DNA from: Neoarius graeffei
Taxonomy: Eukaryota > Chordata > Actinopteri > Siluriformes > Ariidae
Length of the DNA: 64,000 nucleotides
Assembly: GCF_027579695.1 (NCBI RefSeq)
Contig: NC_083583.1
Span: 25,873,099-25,937,098 of the forward strand
Reading direction: 5' to 3'
Part shown: positions 1 through 10,189 of the stretch, in pieces
How the letters are laid out: every line of letters starts with the position of its first letter
Numbering within the stretch: position 1 is the first letter of the stretch
Program-made: the position numbers and the translations under genes
Notes under the pieces: model-generated
Told to the model about the DNA's origin: nothing
Databases searched by the model: none
What the model saw: the letters and a program-made list of their open reading frames with translations, nothing else

Positions 1-1073
1 CAAATTTGGTCATTAAAACTGAGTACATGTTATCTGTCGAAGTGAACTGAATCTACACCTCACTACTTTGGTTTGATACAAAACATCAGTAAGCTCTGAA
101 AAAAAAATGACTAATTTAAGGGACTGTAGACATTTTCTACTTCAGTAAGACAGCAAATGATCACAAAAACAAGTGAATTGTGTGACCTAATAAAAATATG
201 TAAGGACACATTCAATCAATGAAGTTTTAATAAGCATCGAAAACAAAGATCATCTGGTTTACTATCCAGATCATAGACGAAACTGTAAAACCTGTTGAAG
301 ATAGTTTCTCCAATAACAAGTGGCCTGATGCTTATACAAACCCATAAATAACCATCTTACAGCCAATCACTACTCTATCCCAAAAACACTTTACACTGGA
401 AAGCATCTGAAAGCAAAACAACAAGCAAACCTTTACTTGGAAAAGTTGCGCCAAAGCAAACAGCATGTGCATGACCCACCTATGTCTTCTGGAGTGCGTG
501 TGGTCTCAGAGCTATAGCTGTGCGTTTGTGATGTTACTGTCAGCCTGTTTCGAGGGATAACACTCTGCATCGCTAATCCACTGACGTAACACCACACCAT
601 CAGCTGTTTACCCGACCATATTTCTGATCATTTATCTTAAAACGGACATTTTGGCCTTTTAAAATATAACATGCTTTTCTATAAACTATTGCACTGCAAT
701 GATTAGATATAAACACTGCACAGCCAGCATGACCACTCTAAACATTCCTGAGAAAAACACTGTCATTTCCAAACTATACACACAATCACCAAGTTCACTG
801 TTGCTAGTCAACACGGTTTGTGGCTAAATCTGGAGAACTTCCTGGGCTGATCACTCCTCAGCTGAGCTTTTCAAAAGAAATCACATTCACAAACACTCGT
901 TCAGTACAAACAACTCAGTACGCAGAGTTTATTAAAGTATTATACACGATATAATAAATAATAGTGGAGATTAGTGCGCCACAAGATGGTGGTAAGTTGC
1001 AGTCCAACACTCAATCTTCGAGATATCAGTTAGTTATATACAGTAATGAACTGGATGAGTTTTCATTCGACGT
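1..1073. other. Downstream flank of PDCD7, no gene seen
   Basis: AT-rich sequence with no convincing exon. The part next to the PDCD7 stop is expected to be its 3' UTR. A minus-strand AATAAA lies at 928-933, about 140 nt beyond the stop, and is a plausible polyadenylation signal. I recognise nothing between 1 and 900. Confidence 0.55.
928..933 (-). other. Candidate polyadenylation signal of PDCD7
   Basis: The plus strand reads TTTATT, giving AATAAA on the minus strand about 140 nt after the PDCD7 stop. Position and orientation fit a short 3' UTR. No transcript evidence is available, and AATAAA is common by chance in AT-rich DNA. Confidence 0.4.
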
Positions 1074-4000
1074 TCATTTCTCAAGAGCGATGGCCCAGAT
1101 GTCATCAGCTGGTGGCTCTGGTAGAACCCAGCCCTGAGGAATGGTGGAACCATCAGGGTGATCTAGAGGAACCAAAAACTGATCCCAGTCTCTCCTAGGG
1201 TGAAATACATAAAAATAAATAAATTAAAAAAAAAAGACAAAACAAATGAACACTTGGCTGTTGTTTGCAACTTGAACAGCAGGTCAGAAAATGTGATGTA
1301 TTGATTTATCAGTAGTATACAAGATTATTATTCCTTTCTATTATTTATCATCATCTCCACCAACTTTGTTGGAAGAGGTCATGTTTTCGCTTCCATTTGT
1401 TTGCTTGTCTGTTCCAAACATAACTCAAAGTAGTGAACGGATTTTGATGGAAATTTTGAGGAAAGGTGAGCCATGGACCAAGGAACAATTGATTAGATTT
1501 TGATGCAAATCCTGATATGTATGCAGATCTAGGATTCTTTTGTGGATATTCTAGTACACAAAGGCTACTGACAGGAAGACCCTGTCAATAGTGCACTTGG
1601 GAGACTTACTGACAGGGACGTAATCCAGGATGCCCAGCAAATGCAGCAAGTACATGTAACAGGAACACATTAGTCTAATTTGTAAGGCCTACTTGTAATG
1701 GCCCTTTCCATAATGATCCAGTGTGTAGCTGCAGCTATAGGGTCACTGTGACCCTGTGAATAAGGTGGTGTTTACATTAGACCGTATCAGTGGATCATCA
1801 GATTAACGTTTTTAAAATGATTCGCGTGCACACAGCAACGCCAATACACGATTCGCGTGCACACAGCAACGCCAATACACGGATACGCTAATCACATGAC
1901 TAATTAGACGGCACATCACATGATCCCAGTGTATTTCAGGCATGCGCAAGTCACTCACCACTTGCAAGTGGAAGGATGGCAAGCAAACACCTTCTCCAGC
2001 AGATAAACACACCTGGCTGTGATGTTCATGTTCTTACTGAGTTTAAGCGCCTGAAGGAGATAAATAAGTTGAAATGTGTAAATAAACCTCAGTGCGGCTC
2101 AGCGCTTCCTCCTGTGCTCCAAATCACTCCGCCCTGAACAGCGAGTGCCCTCTGGAGGGTGCGCACTCCGGCCCTGCGCAGCTCACAGAGCGCGCGAGTG
2201 AAGCGCACGAGCAGTGATTCGGGACTGAGCCGCTGTGTGTGTGATCCCAACGCCAGCGAATCAGGAAGGTGGATGTCACAGTGACGTTGTCCAATGACGA
2301 CGTCAGCTAGAGCTCAGCACAGTGTTTCCGCGTTCCTCAATGTTTACACAGCACCGGATCAGATACGAACTGGGTCGAATACGTGGGCCCTGGCGGATTC
2401 AAGTTGTTCCACCTATGGAGTCGTTTCCCGGCGTTTTAATGTGAACGGACAGTGCATCCGCGACGAAAACGAGACGGATACGGTCTAATGTAAACACCAC
2501 CTAAGAGCCTTGACTTCTATTGTTGAAAATGCTACTAAAAATGCAAATTAGTATGGCAACTTAAAGGAAAAGGCAGCTTTTGTACAAAATCACCACAAAT
2601 AGATAAATATATAAAGTAATCGATCATGGAATTTATAGAGAAAGAACAGACCGCATAACAGTATCTTTTAACTTTTAATAATATGGGCTTGCGCTGAGCT
2701 CAGCGAAGATGCGTTCCGCCATATTGATCTACTGCGTGACGTCATGCGGCCCACCACTGAAAAGAACTCTTCAGTGCTTCATGGTAATAAGGTAAAAAAC
2801 CAGTACAATCGCTTCTTCAAAGTTTCACCAAATGGTTTTATTTATGCAACTTAAAGCTCATAATACTGTATAACTTTGGTCGAGTAAAAACACGGAACAA
2901 AAACATGGCTGAATCCTGAATGACTCCTATTTGGATTTGTCCTACCAAGCCTACTGCGCATGCGCGAAGTGGCTCGGCTCGGTTTTCCCTTTCGGGCGCT
3001 CCCGTTTCCTGTTAGAATTTGGTAAAGAAAAAAATAAATAAATATTATTTACCAGCTTACCGGGTCCATGAACATAAATCTGACAGCTGACAAGGTCGGG
3101 ATATAAACGAATCGAATACAAGCCACCCGCCGGGACTCCTAATCACAGTGATCTGCTTGTAAACACTGTTTTCATGGGCCCAGTGACGTCACAGATCAGA
3201 GGGAGGCGCATTAACGAAAGATTCTGATTGGTTTATAGTTGCCCACAATCTCAAAATGGCTGACTCCTCCAACTTCGACTCCTCTGTGTCAATTCATGAT
3301 TTCAAAGTTAAAAATATTTTTTCATGTTCGATATATAATGGAAATAATTAACGGAATTGATTACGTATATATGTTTTTCTCCTATTACACACCTGGTTTT
3401 GTACAAAAGTTGCCTTTTCCTTTAACCCTAAAATCTCAACAAAGACATCAAAAGAAGAAACTGATGAATAGCAAGTGAGTGCGTGCGCGTGTGTAGGCTC
3501 ATTCCTCAATCAGACATGTGAGGAATGAGAGCGAAAGTGCTGATGAACGAAGTCAGTTATAAAGTAAAGCTGGAAAGTTCTTCACCTTATTTGGACGAGG
3601 ACAGGTAGTGACTTCTCTGCCTGGGTGTAGTACTCTTGGTACGGCTGAAGTGGATGATCAAGAGGCAGTTCAGCTAGTAGAAGGAAGTACATGTAAGAAC
3701 CAACATGCACATCTTCGCAAACTAGAACAAATTAATTGCTGATAAAACCGTTTTAAAAACAACTTGCTAGAGAAAGTCAAGAAAACACCATCTTCTACTC
3801 ATAAGTACTGTATCAGGATAACACTGCCAACTTGTGGTGATTGGAAGAAACGTTTACCCACACACCGTGCAAGTCTGGAACCAGAATCAACAACCAAGCC
3901 TTTAGCTGGTAATTACCTCCGAACAGCATCATGTCGATCTCCCGTTTCTTCTGCAGCAGCTTCTCTCTCTCTTTTCTTTGCCGCTTCTCATGATCACGTT

Positions 4001-7000
4001 TGCGCTCCTCCTCTTGCTCTCCCTCCAGCATGACCCTCAGTGCTTTCTCCTCGGCTCCGTAGACAGCCACGCGTTTCCTGATCAGAGTCCTGAGCCTCGT
4101 CAGGTGGCCCTCAAACACTTCATCACTCTCCTTCTCTGGAAACATGCCTGGGGGGGGTGGGGGGGTGGGTGTCATCAAGGAGGGATTTTAGAATAGACAA
4201 GTGTTAGACTTAACTCGGAAATAAAAGCCCACTCAGGAATTGTTCTGCCGGGCCTAATGGGGTGGCCTAAGTACAGGAAAACTGCCTAGGCAAAATAACA
4301 GAGACCGCCAATGATGGCGTAGCTCACTCTGGCCCCGTATAATCCACAAGGAATGATGTAAAGTGGGCCACCTTGCCCAGTTCTACTCTCAACTAGTCCA
4401 GCTCAAATATTTGAGAGTAGAACTGTGCAAGATGACCCACTTTACATCATTCCTTCTGGACTAGACGGGGCCAGCGTAGATAGACATTATATGCACCCTA
4501 GGTACCCCACCTTCATGCCAGAAAGAATCAAAATCAATGAAGAATTGAGGGAGAAGCAGCGATTTGTGTGGAAACTACTCGTTAGGGCTTAATTACTCCA
4601 TATCTTCATTATTAACTGCAAATTTGGGTAGAGGCTATATGCACCCCAGGCAGACCTACCTTCCTGCCAAAAAGAATAATAAAAAAAAAAAAAATCAGTG
4701 AACTGAGAGAGAAGAAGCGATTTTCATGAAACGTGGACGACGACAGACAGACAGACAGACAACACATGATGGCATAAGCTTATCGCCTATAGGCTGGACG
4801 AGCCAACAACAAAACGTTCACCTCTCCTGGACGCAGCTTCTTTGCGGAGTTTCCGAAGCTTTTCCAGAGCTTTGAGGATGTCCAGCATTCTCTTGGCATC
4901 AGCTTGCTTCCTCCTGACTTCAGAGAGAACAGCATCAGCTGCCAGCTTCAGTTCTCGCTCCTGCATCCAGGAACAGAAGACAGAACCCCTCAGGATAGAA
5001 CTCCTGTACGCTTTCCAATTCAAAATACCAGACCATTCTCTGCATTTACCAGGCCTTGTTATAGGAGCTCCCTAGGAGTTAGTGTATGCAATTATTCCTT
5101 TTAACACTGGAAGGACGTGCCAAGGGGGGGAAAAAAAAAAGCGATTCAACTTCAAAACATCTGCTACTGTTTTTAGCTCTGTGGAACATTTTTTAGAATG
5201 AATAGTGTATTATACAATGACAGAAACCACAAACAAGTCTGACACGCAGAACTTAAAGATTAAGGAGACTATGTGATGATGGTGATGATAAACTAGTGGC
5301 TGTAAGATAGCCTTATCTGTTACTTACATTAGAGTCGTGACTTTAAAGAACTAAATTTCACATCTTTGCTGACAACATTTGGAATAACAGGCAAATTGTG
5401 ACAATAGCCAGAGTTGCAGTGGAACCAGTAGGGTGTATACTGGGAGCACTGGCCGTGGAGGTAGAATATATATTCTGACAGGGACATCAGTCCATCACAG
5501 TACACTACACACGAACACACTCCTTCACACCTATGGCCAATTTAGTGTAGCCAATCAACCTACAGGCATGTTTTTGGAATGTGGGAGGAAACCAGAGAGC
5601 CCCGAGGAAACCCATGTGAACATGAGAGAATGTGTGCGCATTGCATTTCAGCCCAAACAGCCAAATAGACCTTGTTTTGTTTGTTTTTTTCCTGCCACTC
5701 CATGTGGCGCATAGGGCGGCGCCGATTTCCGTTTCCGTAGCCCTCGGCCTCTCGCCTATTACATAGCTAGGGTTACAGTGGGGGGCTAGTCCTCGGGTAA
5801 CCACGAGAGTTTGACTCCCCACTTGCATCTGGATTGCAGCGTGCCTTGCTAGACGGCAGTAGGCACCATTTTCATGATGGTCTTTGGTATGACCCGACCG
5901 TGAGTAGAACTCACAATCTCCCGATCGAGAGGCAGACACGCTAACCACTAGGCCAACTCACGGCCAAATAGACCTTGTAGCAGAATAAAAAGTCGATGAG
6001 GTGGATCGTGACCTGATCTAGCTCCTCCCACACAGATGGAGCCAAGCCAAAATTCCAGGAGGTGGAAACAAGTCAGAGCAGTGGTTTCTGACTATGCAAA
6101 TTCAGCTTATAGGAGGAGCTAGATTAGGTCCAAATCCAACCCTTGGACTTTTGTTTCCTCTCTTCTCACCCTGTTTTTTTCTTCAATTTCTTGTATCTTC
6201 TTCATCTGGTGCTTATCAATAGCTGCCTCTTTCTCTGCAGCTCGTGCTTCTCGCTCTCGTTTCTCCTCCTCACGCTCGGCTTTCTTCCTACGCACGCGTG
6301 CTCGCTTCTTCTTGATCAAAGTCAGTTTCTTCTTCACCATGTCCACTCTTTCAGGATCATTCAGAGTCTTCAGGCTTTCTTCCAGGCTGCTCTTCAGCGC
6401 CACTGCTCTTGAGTACGAGTCAGTCCATACATTTTCATTCTCAAGGTTGTTTTTTAAGGTTTGGCACACCTCAGAGAGCTCAGACAGCATTTTAACCGCC
6501 ACGTACAGCTTCTCTCGGAAATCAGACACAGACTGTTTTGGAGGACAGCGCTTCGCTGAAGAAGGTGGTGCCATTTTTGTCCTTCTGCGCAAGAAAGTAT
6601 TAATCCACTGTTCGTCTTGTTTTCTCTGCCAGGCATCCTCATCAAATCTGTTAATGCTTTTGTCAAAGTGATCAGAAGGAGCTTGTGATGGATAATTTTG
6701 TTTATGATGGTCCACAGAATAATTAGGAGCCAAAATGTTGTTAGATTGGAAACTAGGCTGATAGGACGGTGGAGCAGAGTTGGAAAAGCTGCCACGCTGA
6801 TCAAAATGTCCTCTGTGATAGTTATCCATGTTGGACTGGTAAGCTCTGCTGGGTGGATGAAAGTGAGGGAGATCCTCACTGTGTCCAGGCTTTAGGCTTG
6901 CAGGAGAAGAAGGTGTCGATGCTGGGGGTGTCGAGAAATAACCAGGAGGAGGTCTGCTGGGGTCGAAAGGCGGGTGTGGAGGGTAAACATGAGAGGAGCC

Positions 7001-7192
7001 GGGTGGTGGTGGTGGTGTTGCCACGGGAAACGGGGGCCAGTGACTGTGTGGAACCGCCTGAGTCTGATGCTGCCGGTAAACATCCCATGACTCTGGTGAA
7101 GGTGCTGCAGGAAAGTCTCTTCTCGGCGCCATCGGTGGAGGAGCAGATGAATATGACGACCCCCCGGAATAATGCTGCTGCGATTTATCCAT
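1074..7192 (-). CDS. pdcd7: PDCD7, programmed cell death protein 7 (U11/U12 snRNP 59K)
   Basis: Five exons on the minus strand: 7192-6170, 4960-4822, 4147-3917, 3673-3586 and 1194-1074. All junctions are GT/AG, and the 1602 nt encode 533 aa plus TGA. The ATG at 7192-7190 is preferred; the frame runs two codons further upstream but begins there with GTG. The N-terminal 110 residues or so are Pro/Ser/His-rich (runs of PPPPP). From about residue 215 the protein becomes Lys/Glu/Arg-rich helical coiled coil, including EEERKR and KLRKLRKEAA. The C-terminus reads DWDQFLVPLDHP, then IPQGWVLPEPPADDIWAIAL, as in vertebrate PDCD7. Known for the family: a component of the U11/U12 di-snRNP in U12-type splicing, first described as an apoptosis-linked protein. 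The human protein is about 485 aa, so the proline-rich region is somewhat longer here. Introns carry TIR elements, a hairpin and a SINE. Confidence 0.95.
1335..1560. repeat. Probable dispersed repeat fragment
   Basis: The stretch beginning with the motif CCAACTTTGTTGGA and running through a short AT-rich tail resembles a dispersed repeat I have seen in fish genomes. No terminal structure or coding remnant was found. This is recognition from memory only. Confidence 0.25.
1764..2501. mobile_element. 738-bp TIR element with TAA target duplication (PIF/Harbinger-like MITE)
   Basis: The left end starts GGTGGTGTTTACATTAGACC and the right end is its reverse complement, with about 25 bp matching. 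Both ends are flanked by TAA (1761-1763 and 2502-2504), the 3-bp duplication typical of PIF/Harbinger. No transposase is visible. A 31-bp tandem duplication, containing ATTCGCGTGCACACAGC, lies near 1820-1880. The element sits in the last PDCD7 intron. Superfamily is inferred from the 3-bp TWA-type duplication only. Confidence 0.8.
2561..3425. mobile_element. TTAA-flanked TIR element (Kolobok/piggyBac-like, non-autonomous)
   Basis: The left end is TTAAAGGAAAAGGCAGCTTT and the right end is its inverted copy (TTGCCTTTTCC then TTTAA), with about 28 bp of matching TIR. Each end carries TTAA. No transposase is visible. The internal block at about 2975-3060 recurs inverted near 59130-59210, so an inner module is shared with a repeat at the other end of the window. 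Termini starting AAAGG after TTAA fit Kolobok better than the CCY termini of piggyBac; this is inference. Confidence 0.7.
4329..4474. repeat. Hairpin inverted repeat (foldback) in a PDCD7 intron
   Basis: Arms of about 65 bp run from CTGGCCCCGT at 4329 to its inverse ACGGGGCCAG ending at 4474. They meet near 4395-4410 around a short spacer. The arms differ by scattered mismatches, so the hairpin is not recent. No target duplication was recognised. Confidence 0.7.
4480..4795. repeat. Diverged direct repeat pair ending in a short (ACAG)n tract
   Basis: The phrase around TATATGCACCC, then an ACCTTC...GCCA motif, then a purine-rich AGAGAGAAG block, occurs at about 4490-4580 and again at about 4641-4725. 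The second copy runs into a GACAGACAGACAGACA tract at 4743-4762. This looks like a dispersed repeat with an internal duplication. Family unknown to me. Confidence 0.5.
5420..5640 (-). repeat. Old SINE body fragment related to the abundant SINE
   Basis: The segment keeps the landmarks of the body of the abundant SINE in minus orientation (TCAATTTAG-type block, GCATGTTTTTGGA, GTGGGAGGAAACC, GAGGAAACCCA), but is much more diverged than other copies in the window and lacks a clear tRNA-like head. It is probably an old insertion or a related older subfamily. Confidence 0.5.
5676..5965 (-). mobile_element. tRNA-derived SINE with 13-bp target duplication (second family)
   Basis: On the minus strand the element begins TGGCCGTGAGTTGGCCTAGT, with a pol III A-box (TGGCCTAGTGGTTAG) and a degenerate B-box. 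It runs to a T-rich tail. It is flanked by exact copies of AAATAGACCTTGT at 5663-5675 and 5966-5978, which proves retroposition and gives the ends. It lies in PDCD7 intron 1. A truncated relative occurs at 37200-37330. Confidence 0.85.
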
Positions 7193-7558
7193 GTTCACGT
7201 TCTTCTACTGCCTTTACAAGTCCACCACTTCCGGGTTCTTCTTCTTCTGCTTCTTCTTGGCGTTTTATGGCGGCTGGCAAACAACGTTATGGTGCATTAC
7301 CGCCACCAACTGGTCTGGAGTGTGGCTCAGCATCTCTAAATATACCTTCTCTGAATGTGAGAAATAAATAAATAGACAGATAGATAATAAATAAAATTAG
7401 TAACACATTCTTTCCATCGATTTCGCTCTGCTGAGATACTTCCAGTGTCATGTTATATCGCTCATCTCTTGTGCATCCTGCACCCCGTTTCCTGTTTAAA
7501 TCTGATTGGATGACACGGACCGGAAACACACCGATTAGCGTAAAGTTTTGTGCTTGGG

Positions 7559-7665
7559 GACATTATAGGCACTTCTTTTCAATAAACATTAAGGGGAAAA
7601 AAGACATTATAGGCACTTCTTTTCAATAAACATTAAGGGGAAAAAAGACATTATAGGCACTTCAC
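7559..7665. repeat. 44-bp tandem repeat, about 2.4 copies
   Basis: GACATTATAGGCACTTC recurs at 7559, 7603 and 7647. The period is exactly 44 bp and there are almost no differences between units, which suggests a recent duplication. It lies about 370 bp upstream of the PDCD7 start, just outside the large inverted repeat. Confidence 0.9.
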
Positions 7666-7910
7666 AGTGACCACTGAGCTCTAAAATGTGGAGCGCTCAT
7701 AAGCTCGTCAGAGTGAAGTCATCTGGCCGCCATATTACCACTCCCACCGCGTGTATTTGGCTTGTGTGTTAAACCGTCATATCTGATCAAACTTGCCCCA
7801 AGAAAAGTACCTCCTGACTTTTCATCCTCTTATTTTCTCAACTTTACCCACATTCCTTACATATCTTTATAGCGCTCCTCTTCACTGTTGTTTTTTTCCT
7901 TTTCCAGTTC

Positions 7911-8234
7911 ATCCATCCATTATCTGTAGCTGCTGATCCTGTTCTACAGGGTCGCAGGCAAGCTGGAGCCTATCCCAGCTGACTATGGGCGAGAGGCGGG
8001 GTACACCCTAGACAAGTCTCCACGTTATTGCAGGGCTGACACAGCGACAACCAACCATTCATACCTACGGTCAATTTAGAGTCACCAATTAGCCTAACCT
8101 GCATGTCTTTGGACTGTGGGGAAACCCACGCAGACACGGGGAGAACATGCAAACTCCGCACAGAAAGGCCCTCGAACCCAGGACCTTCTTGCTGTGAGGC
8201 GACAGCGCTAACCACTACACCACCGTGCCGCCCC
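7911..8234 (-). mobile_element. Abundant tRNA-derived SINE, minus copy
   Basis: On the minus strand it begins GGCGGCACGGTGGTGTAGTG, containing the pol III A-box TGGTGTAGTGGTTAGC. It continues with the body including GGACTGTGGG and ends at a CCATC/GATGG-type tail. The B-box region is shortened in this copy. It is one of two minus copies in the duplicated block. Confidence 0.85.
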
Positions 8235-8295
8235 TTTTCCAGTTCAGTCTCTGATAATTTTTTGAGCGGCTCTTTTATATAATATATATTATTTA

Positions 8296-8670
8296 GGCAG
8301 CATGGTGGTGTAGTGGTTAGCGCTGTCACCTCACAGCAAGAAGGTCTGGGTTCGAGCCCCGTGGCCGGCGAGGGCCTTTCTGTGTGGAGTTTGCATGTTC
8401 TCCCCGTGTCCGCGTGGGTTTCCTCCAGGTGCTCTGGTTTCCCCCACAGTCCAAAGACATGCAGGTTAGGTTAACTGGTGGCTCTAAATTGACCATAGGT
8501 GTGAATGTGAGTGTGAATGGTTGTCTGTGTCTATGTGTCAGCCCTGTGATGACCTGGCGACTTGTCCAGGGTGTACCCCGCCTTTCGCCCGTAGTCAGCT
8601 GGGATAGGCTCCAGCTTGCCTGCGACCCTGTAGAACAGGATAAAGCGGCTAGAGATAATGAGATGAGATA
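8296..8670 (+). mobile_element. Abundant tRNA-derived SINE, plus copy
   Basis: Full-length copy. The A-box is TGGTGTAGTGGTTAGCGC and the B-box is GGTTCGAGCCCC. The body follows, then the tail motif ATAATGAGATGAGAT. No protein is encoded; the frames running through it (such as SQQEGPGF) recur only because the SINE recurs. It is paired head-to-head with the preceding minus copy. Confidence 0.9.
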
Positions 8671-8724
8671 TATTATTTAACCTTTCTCTTTCATATAGTT
8701 AGGGTTAGTCAAAATTACCCACCC

Positions 8725-9090
8725 ACCCATCCATCTATCTATTCATTATCTATAGCCGCTTAAGGGTCGCAGGCAAGCTGGAGCCTATCCCAGCTAACTA
8801 TAGATGAGAGGCAGGGTACGCTCTGGACAAGTCGCCAGGTTATCACAGGGCTGACACATAGACACAGACAACCATTCACACTCACATTCACACCTATGGT
8901 CAATTTAGAGCCACCAGTTAACCTAACCTGCATGTTTTTGGACTGTGGGGAAACCAGAGCACCCGGAGGAAACCCACACGGACACGGGGAGAACATGCAA
9001 ACAGAAAGGCCCTCGCTGGCCGCTGAGCTCGAACCCAGGACCTTCTTGCTGTGAGGCGACAGTGCTACCCATTACACCACCGTGCCTCCC
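8725..9090 (-). mobile_element. Abundant tRNA-derived SINE, minus copy
   Basis: Same family in minus orientation, second unit of the tandemly duplicated SINE pair. The tRNA-like head is at the right end (CACCACCGTGCC in plus orientation) and the tail contains CATCCATCTATC-type repeats at the left. Confidence 0.88.
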
Positions 9091-9170
9091 CTTTTCCAGT
9101 TCAGTCTCTGATAATTTTTTGAACGGCTCTTTTATATATAATAAATATTTTATTATATAACCTTTGTCTG

Positions 9171-9525
9171 GGTGGCACGGTGGTGTAGTGGTTAGCGCTG
9201 TCGCCTCACAGCAAGAAGGTCCGGGTTCGAGCCCCGTGGCCGGCGAGGGCCTTTCTGTGCGGAGTTTGCATGTTCTCCCTGTGGGTTTCCTCCGGGTGCT
9301 CCGGTTTCTCCCACAGTCCAAGGACATACAGGTTAGTTTAACTGGTGGCTCTAAATTGACCGTGAGTGTGAATGGTTGTCTGTGTTTCTGTGTCAGCCTT
9401 GTGATGACCTGGCGACTTGTCCAGGGTGTACCCCGCCTTTCGCCCGTAGTCAGCTGGGATAGGCTCCAGCTTGCCTGCGACCCTGTAGAACAGGATAAAG
9501 CAGCTAGAGATAATGAGATGAGATG
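9171..9525 (+). mobile_element. Abundant tRNA-derived SINE, plus copy
   Basis: Plus-strand copy starting GGTGGCACGGTGGTGTAGTG with intact A- and B-box sequences and ending AATGAGATGAGATGAATG. It has short internal deletions compared with 8296-8670. It is the fourth SINE of the cluster. Confidence 0.9.
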
Positions 9526-9554
9526 AATGAAATAACCTTTGTCTTTCTTATAGT

Positions 9555-9809
9555 TAGGGTTGGTCAAAATTATGTTAACACTTAAATGGTAGAAACCATT
9601 TATTCACAAAACATACATCATATATGCAAGATGATTTACAGGACGCTCTCAATGATGTTCGCCATCGTGTTCAACACACAAAAACCAGTGAGCAACAGTA
9701 CCATTTAAAGCCCAGACACACATTTTGCGGAGAAATGTCACCCATGGCGTACGTCTATCTGCAGGAGAAAAATAATCCATTCGTGTTAACATAATTTTGA
9801 CTAACCCTG
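9555..9809. mobile_element. 255-bp TIR element (mariner-like MITE)
   Basis: The left end reads TAGGGTTGGTCAAAATTATG and the right end is its inverse (CATAATTTTGACTAACCCTG in order of the strand). The inverted match is about 28 bp. TA dinucleotides border both ends. A partial copy of the left end also follows the SINE at about 8698-8718, as part of the 857-bp duplication. Confidence 0.65.
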
Positions 9810-10189
9810 TATATATAAAAGGAAGAAGAAATATATGAAAGAGAAAGGTACACTGGATAAGAGAAAAACTGAAATAATCTCTGTAAAAATAATTATAGTA
9901 GTAAAAAAAAAAAAGATCAGAAACTGAACTGGAAGAGGAAAAAAACTAACAGTGAAGGGGAGCGCTATAAAGATATGTACGGAATGTGGGTAAAGTTGAG
10001 AAAATAAAAGGAAGTAATGAAGGTGGTGGTGGGGGGGAATGCCAGGAGATACTTTTCTTGGGGTAATTTGATCGGATACCATGGTTTAACACACAAGCCA
10101 AGTACATGCGATGGGAGTGGTAATATGGCAGCCAGATGGCTTCACTCTGTCAACAGCGAGGAATAGGCCATAGAGTTCAGTGGTCAGCA

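Larger units (their letters stand above)
7669..10185. mobile_element. 2.5-kb inverted-repeat structure carrying four SINEs and a small MITE
   Basis: The arm at 7669-7906 (GACCACTGAGCTCTA, then CGCCATATTACCACTCCCA, AACTTTACCCACATTCC) is repeated in inverse at about 9912-10185. Between the arms are SINE copies in alternating orientation and a 255-bp TIR element. A block of about 857 bp (minus SINE, spacer, plus SINE, start of the MITE) is present twice in tandem; the spacer TTTTCCAGTTCAGTCTCTGA occurs at 8235 and 9092. The outer arms are probably the ends of an old foldback element, but no target duplication was found. Confidence 0.65.

Noticed and set aside
6454-7371. Long overlapping frames opposite and out of phase with PDCD7 exon 1
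   Set aside because: Shadows of the GC-rich, repetitive PDCD7 exon. The PDCD7 frame has the family features and correct splice sites.
9171-9260. tRNA gene suggested by the A-box and B-box
   Set aside because: The boxes belong to the tRNA-like head of a SINE; no full cloverleaf and the same head recurs in nine places.
8923-9567. A 214-codon minus frame through the SINE cluster, and similar frames at 35582-36085, 41547-41963, 28282-28587 and 62486-62812
   Set aside because: They follow the abundant SINE. The same peptides ([23 protein letters not shown]) recur wherever a copy lies, on either strand. The SINE is pol III-type and noncoding.
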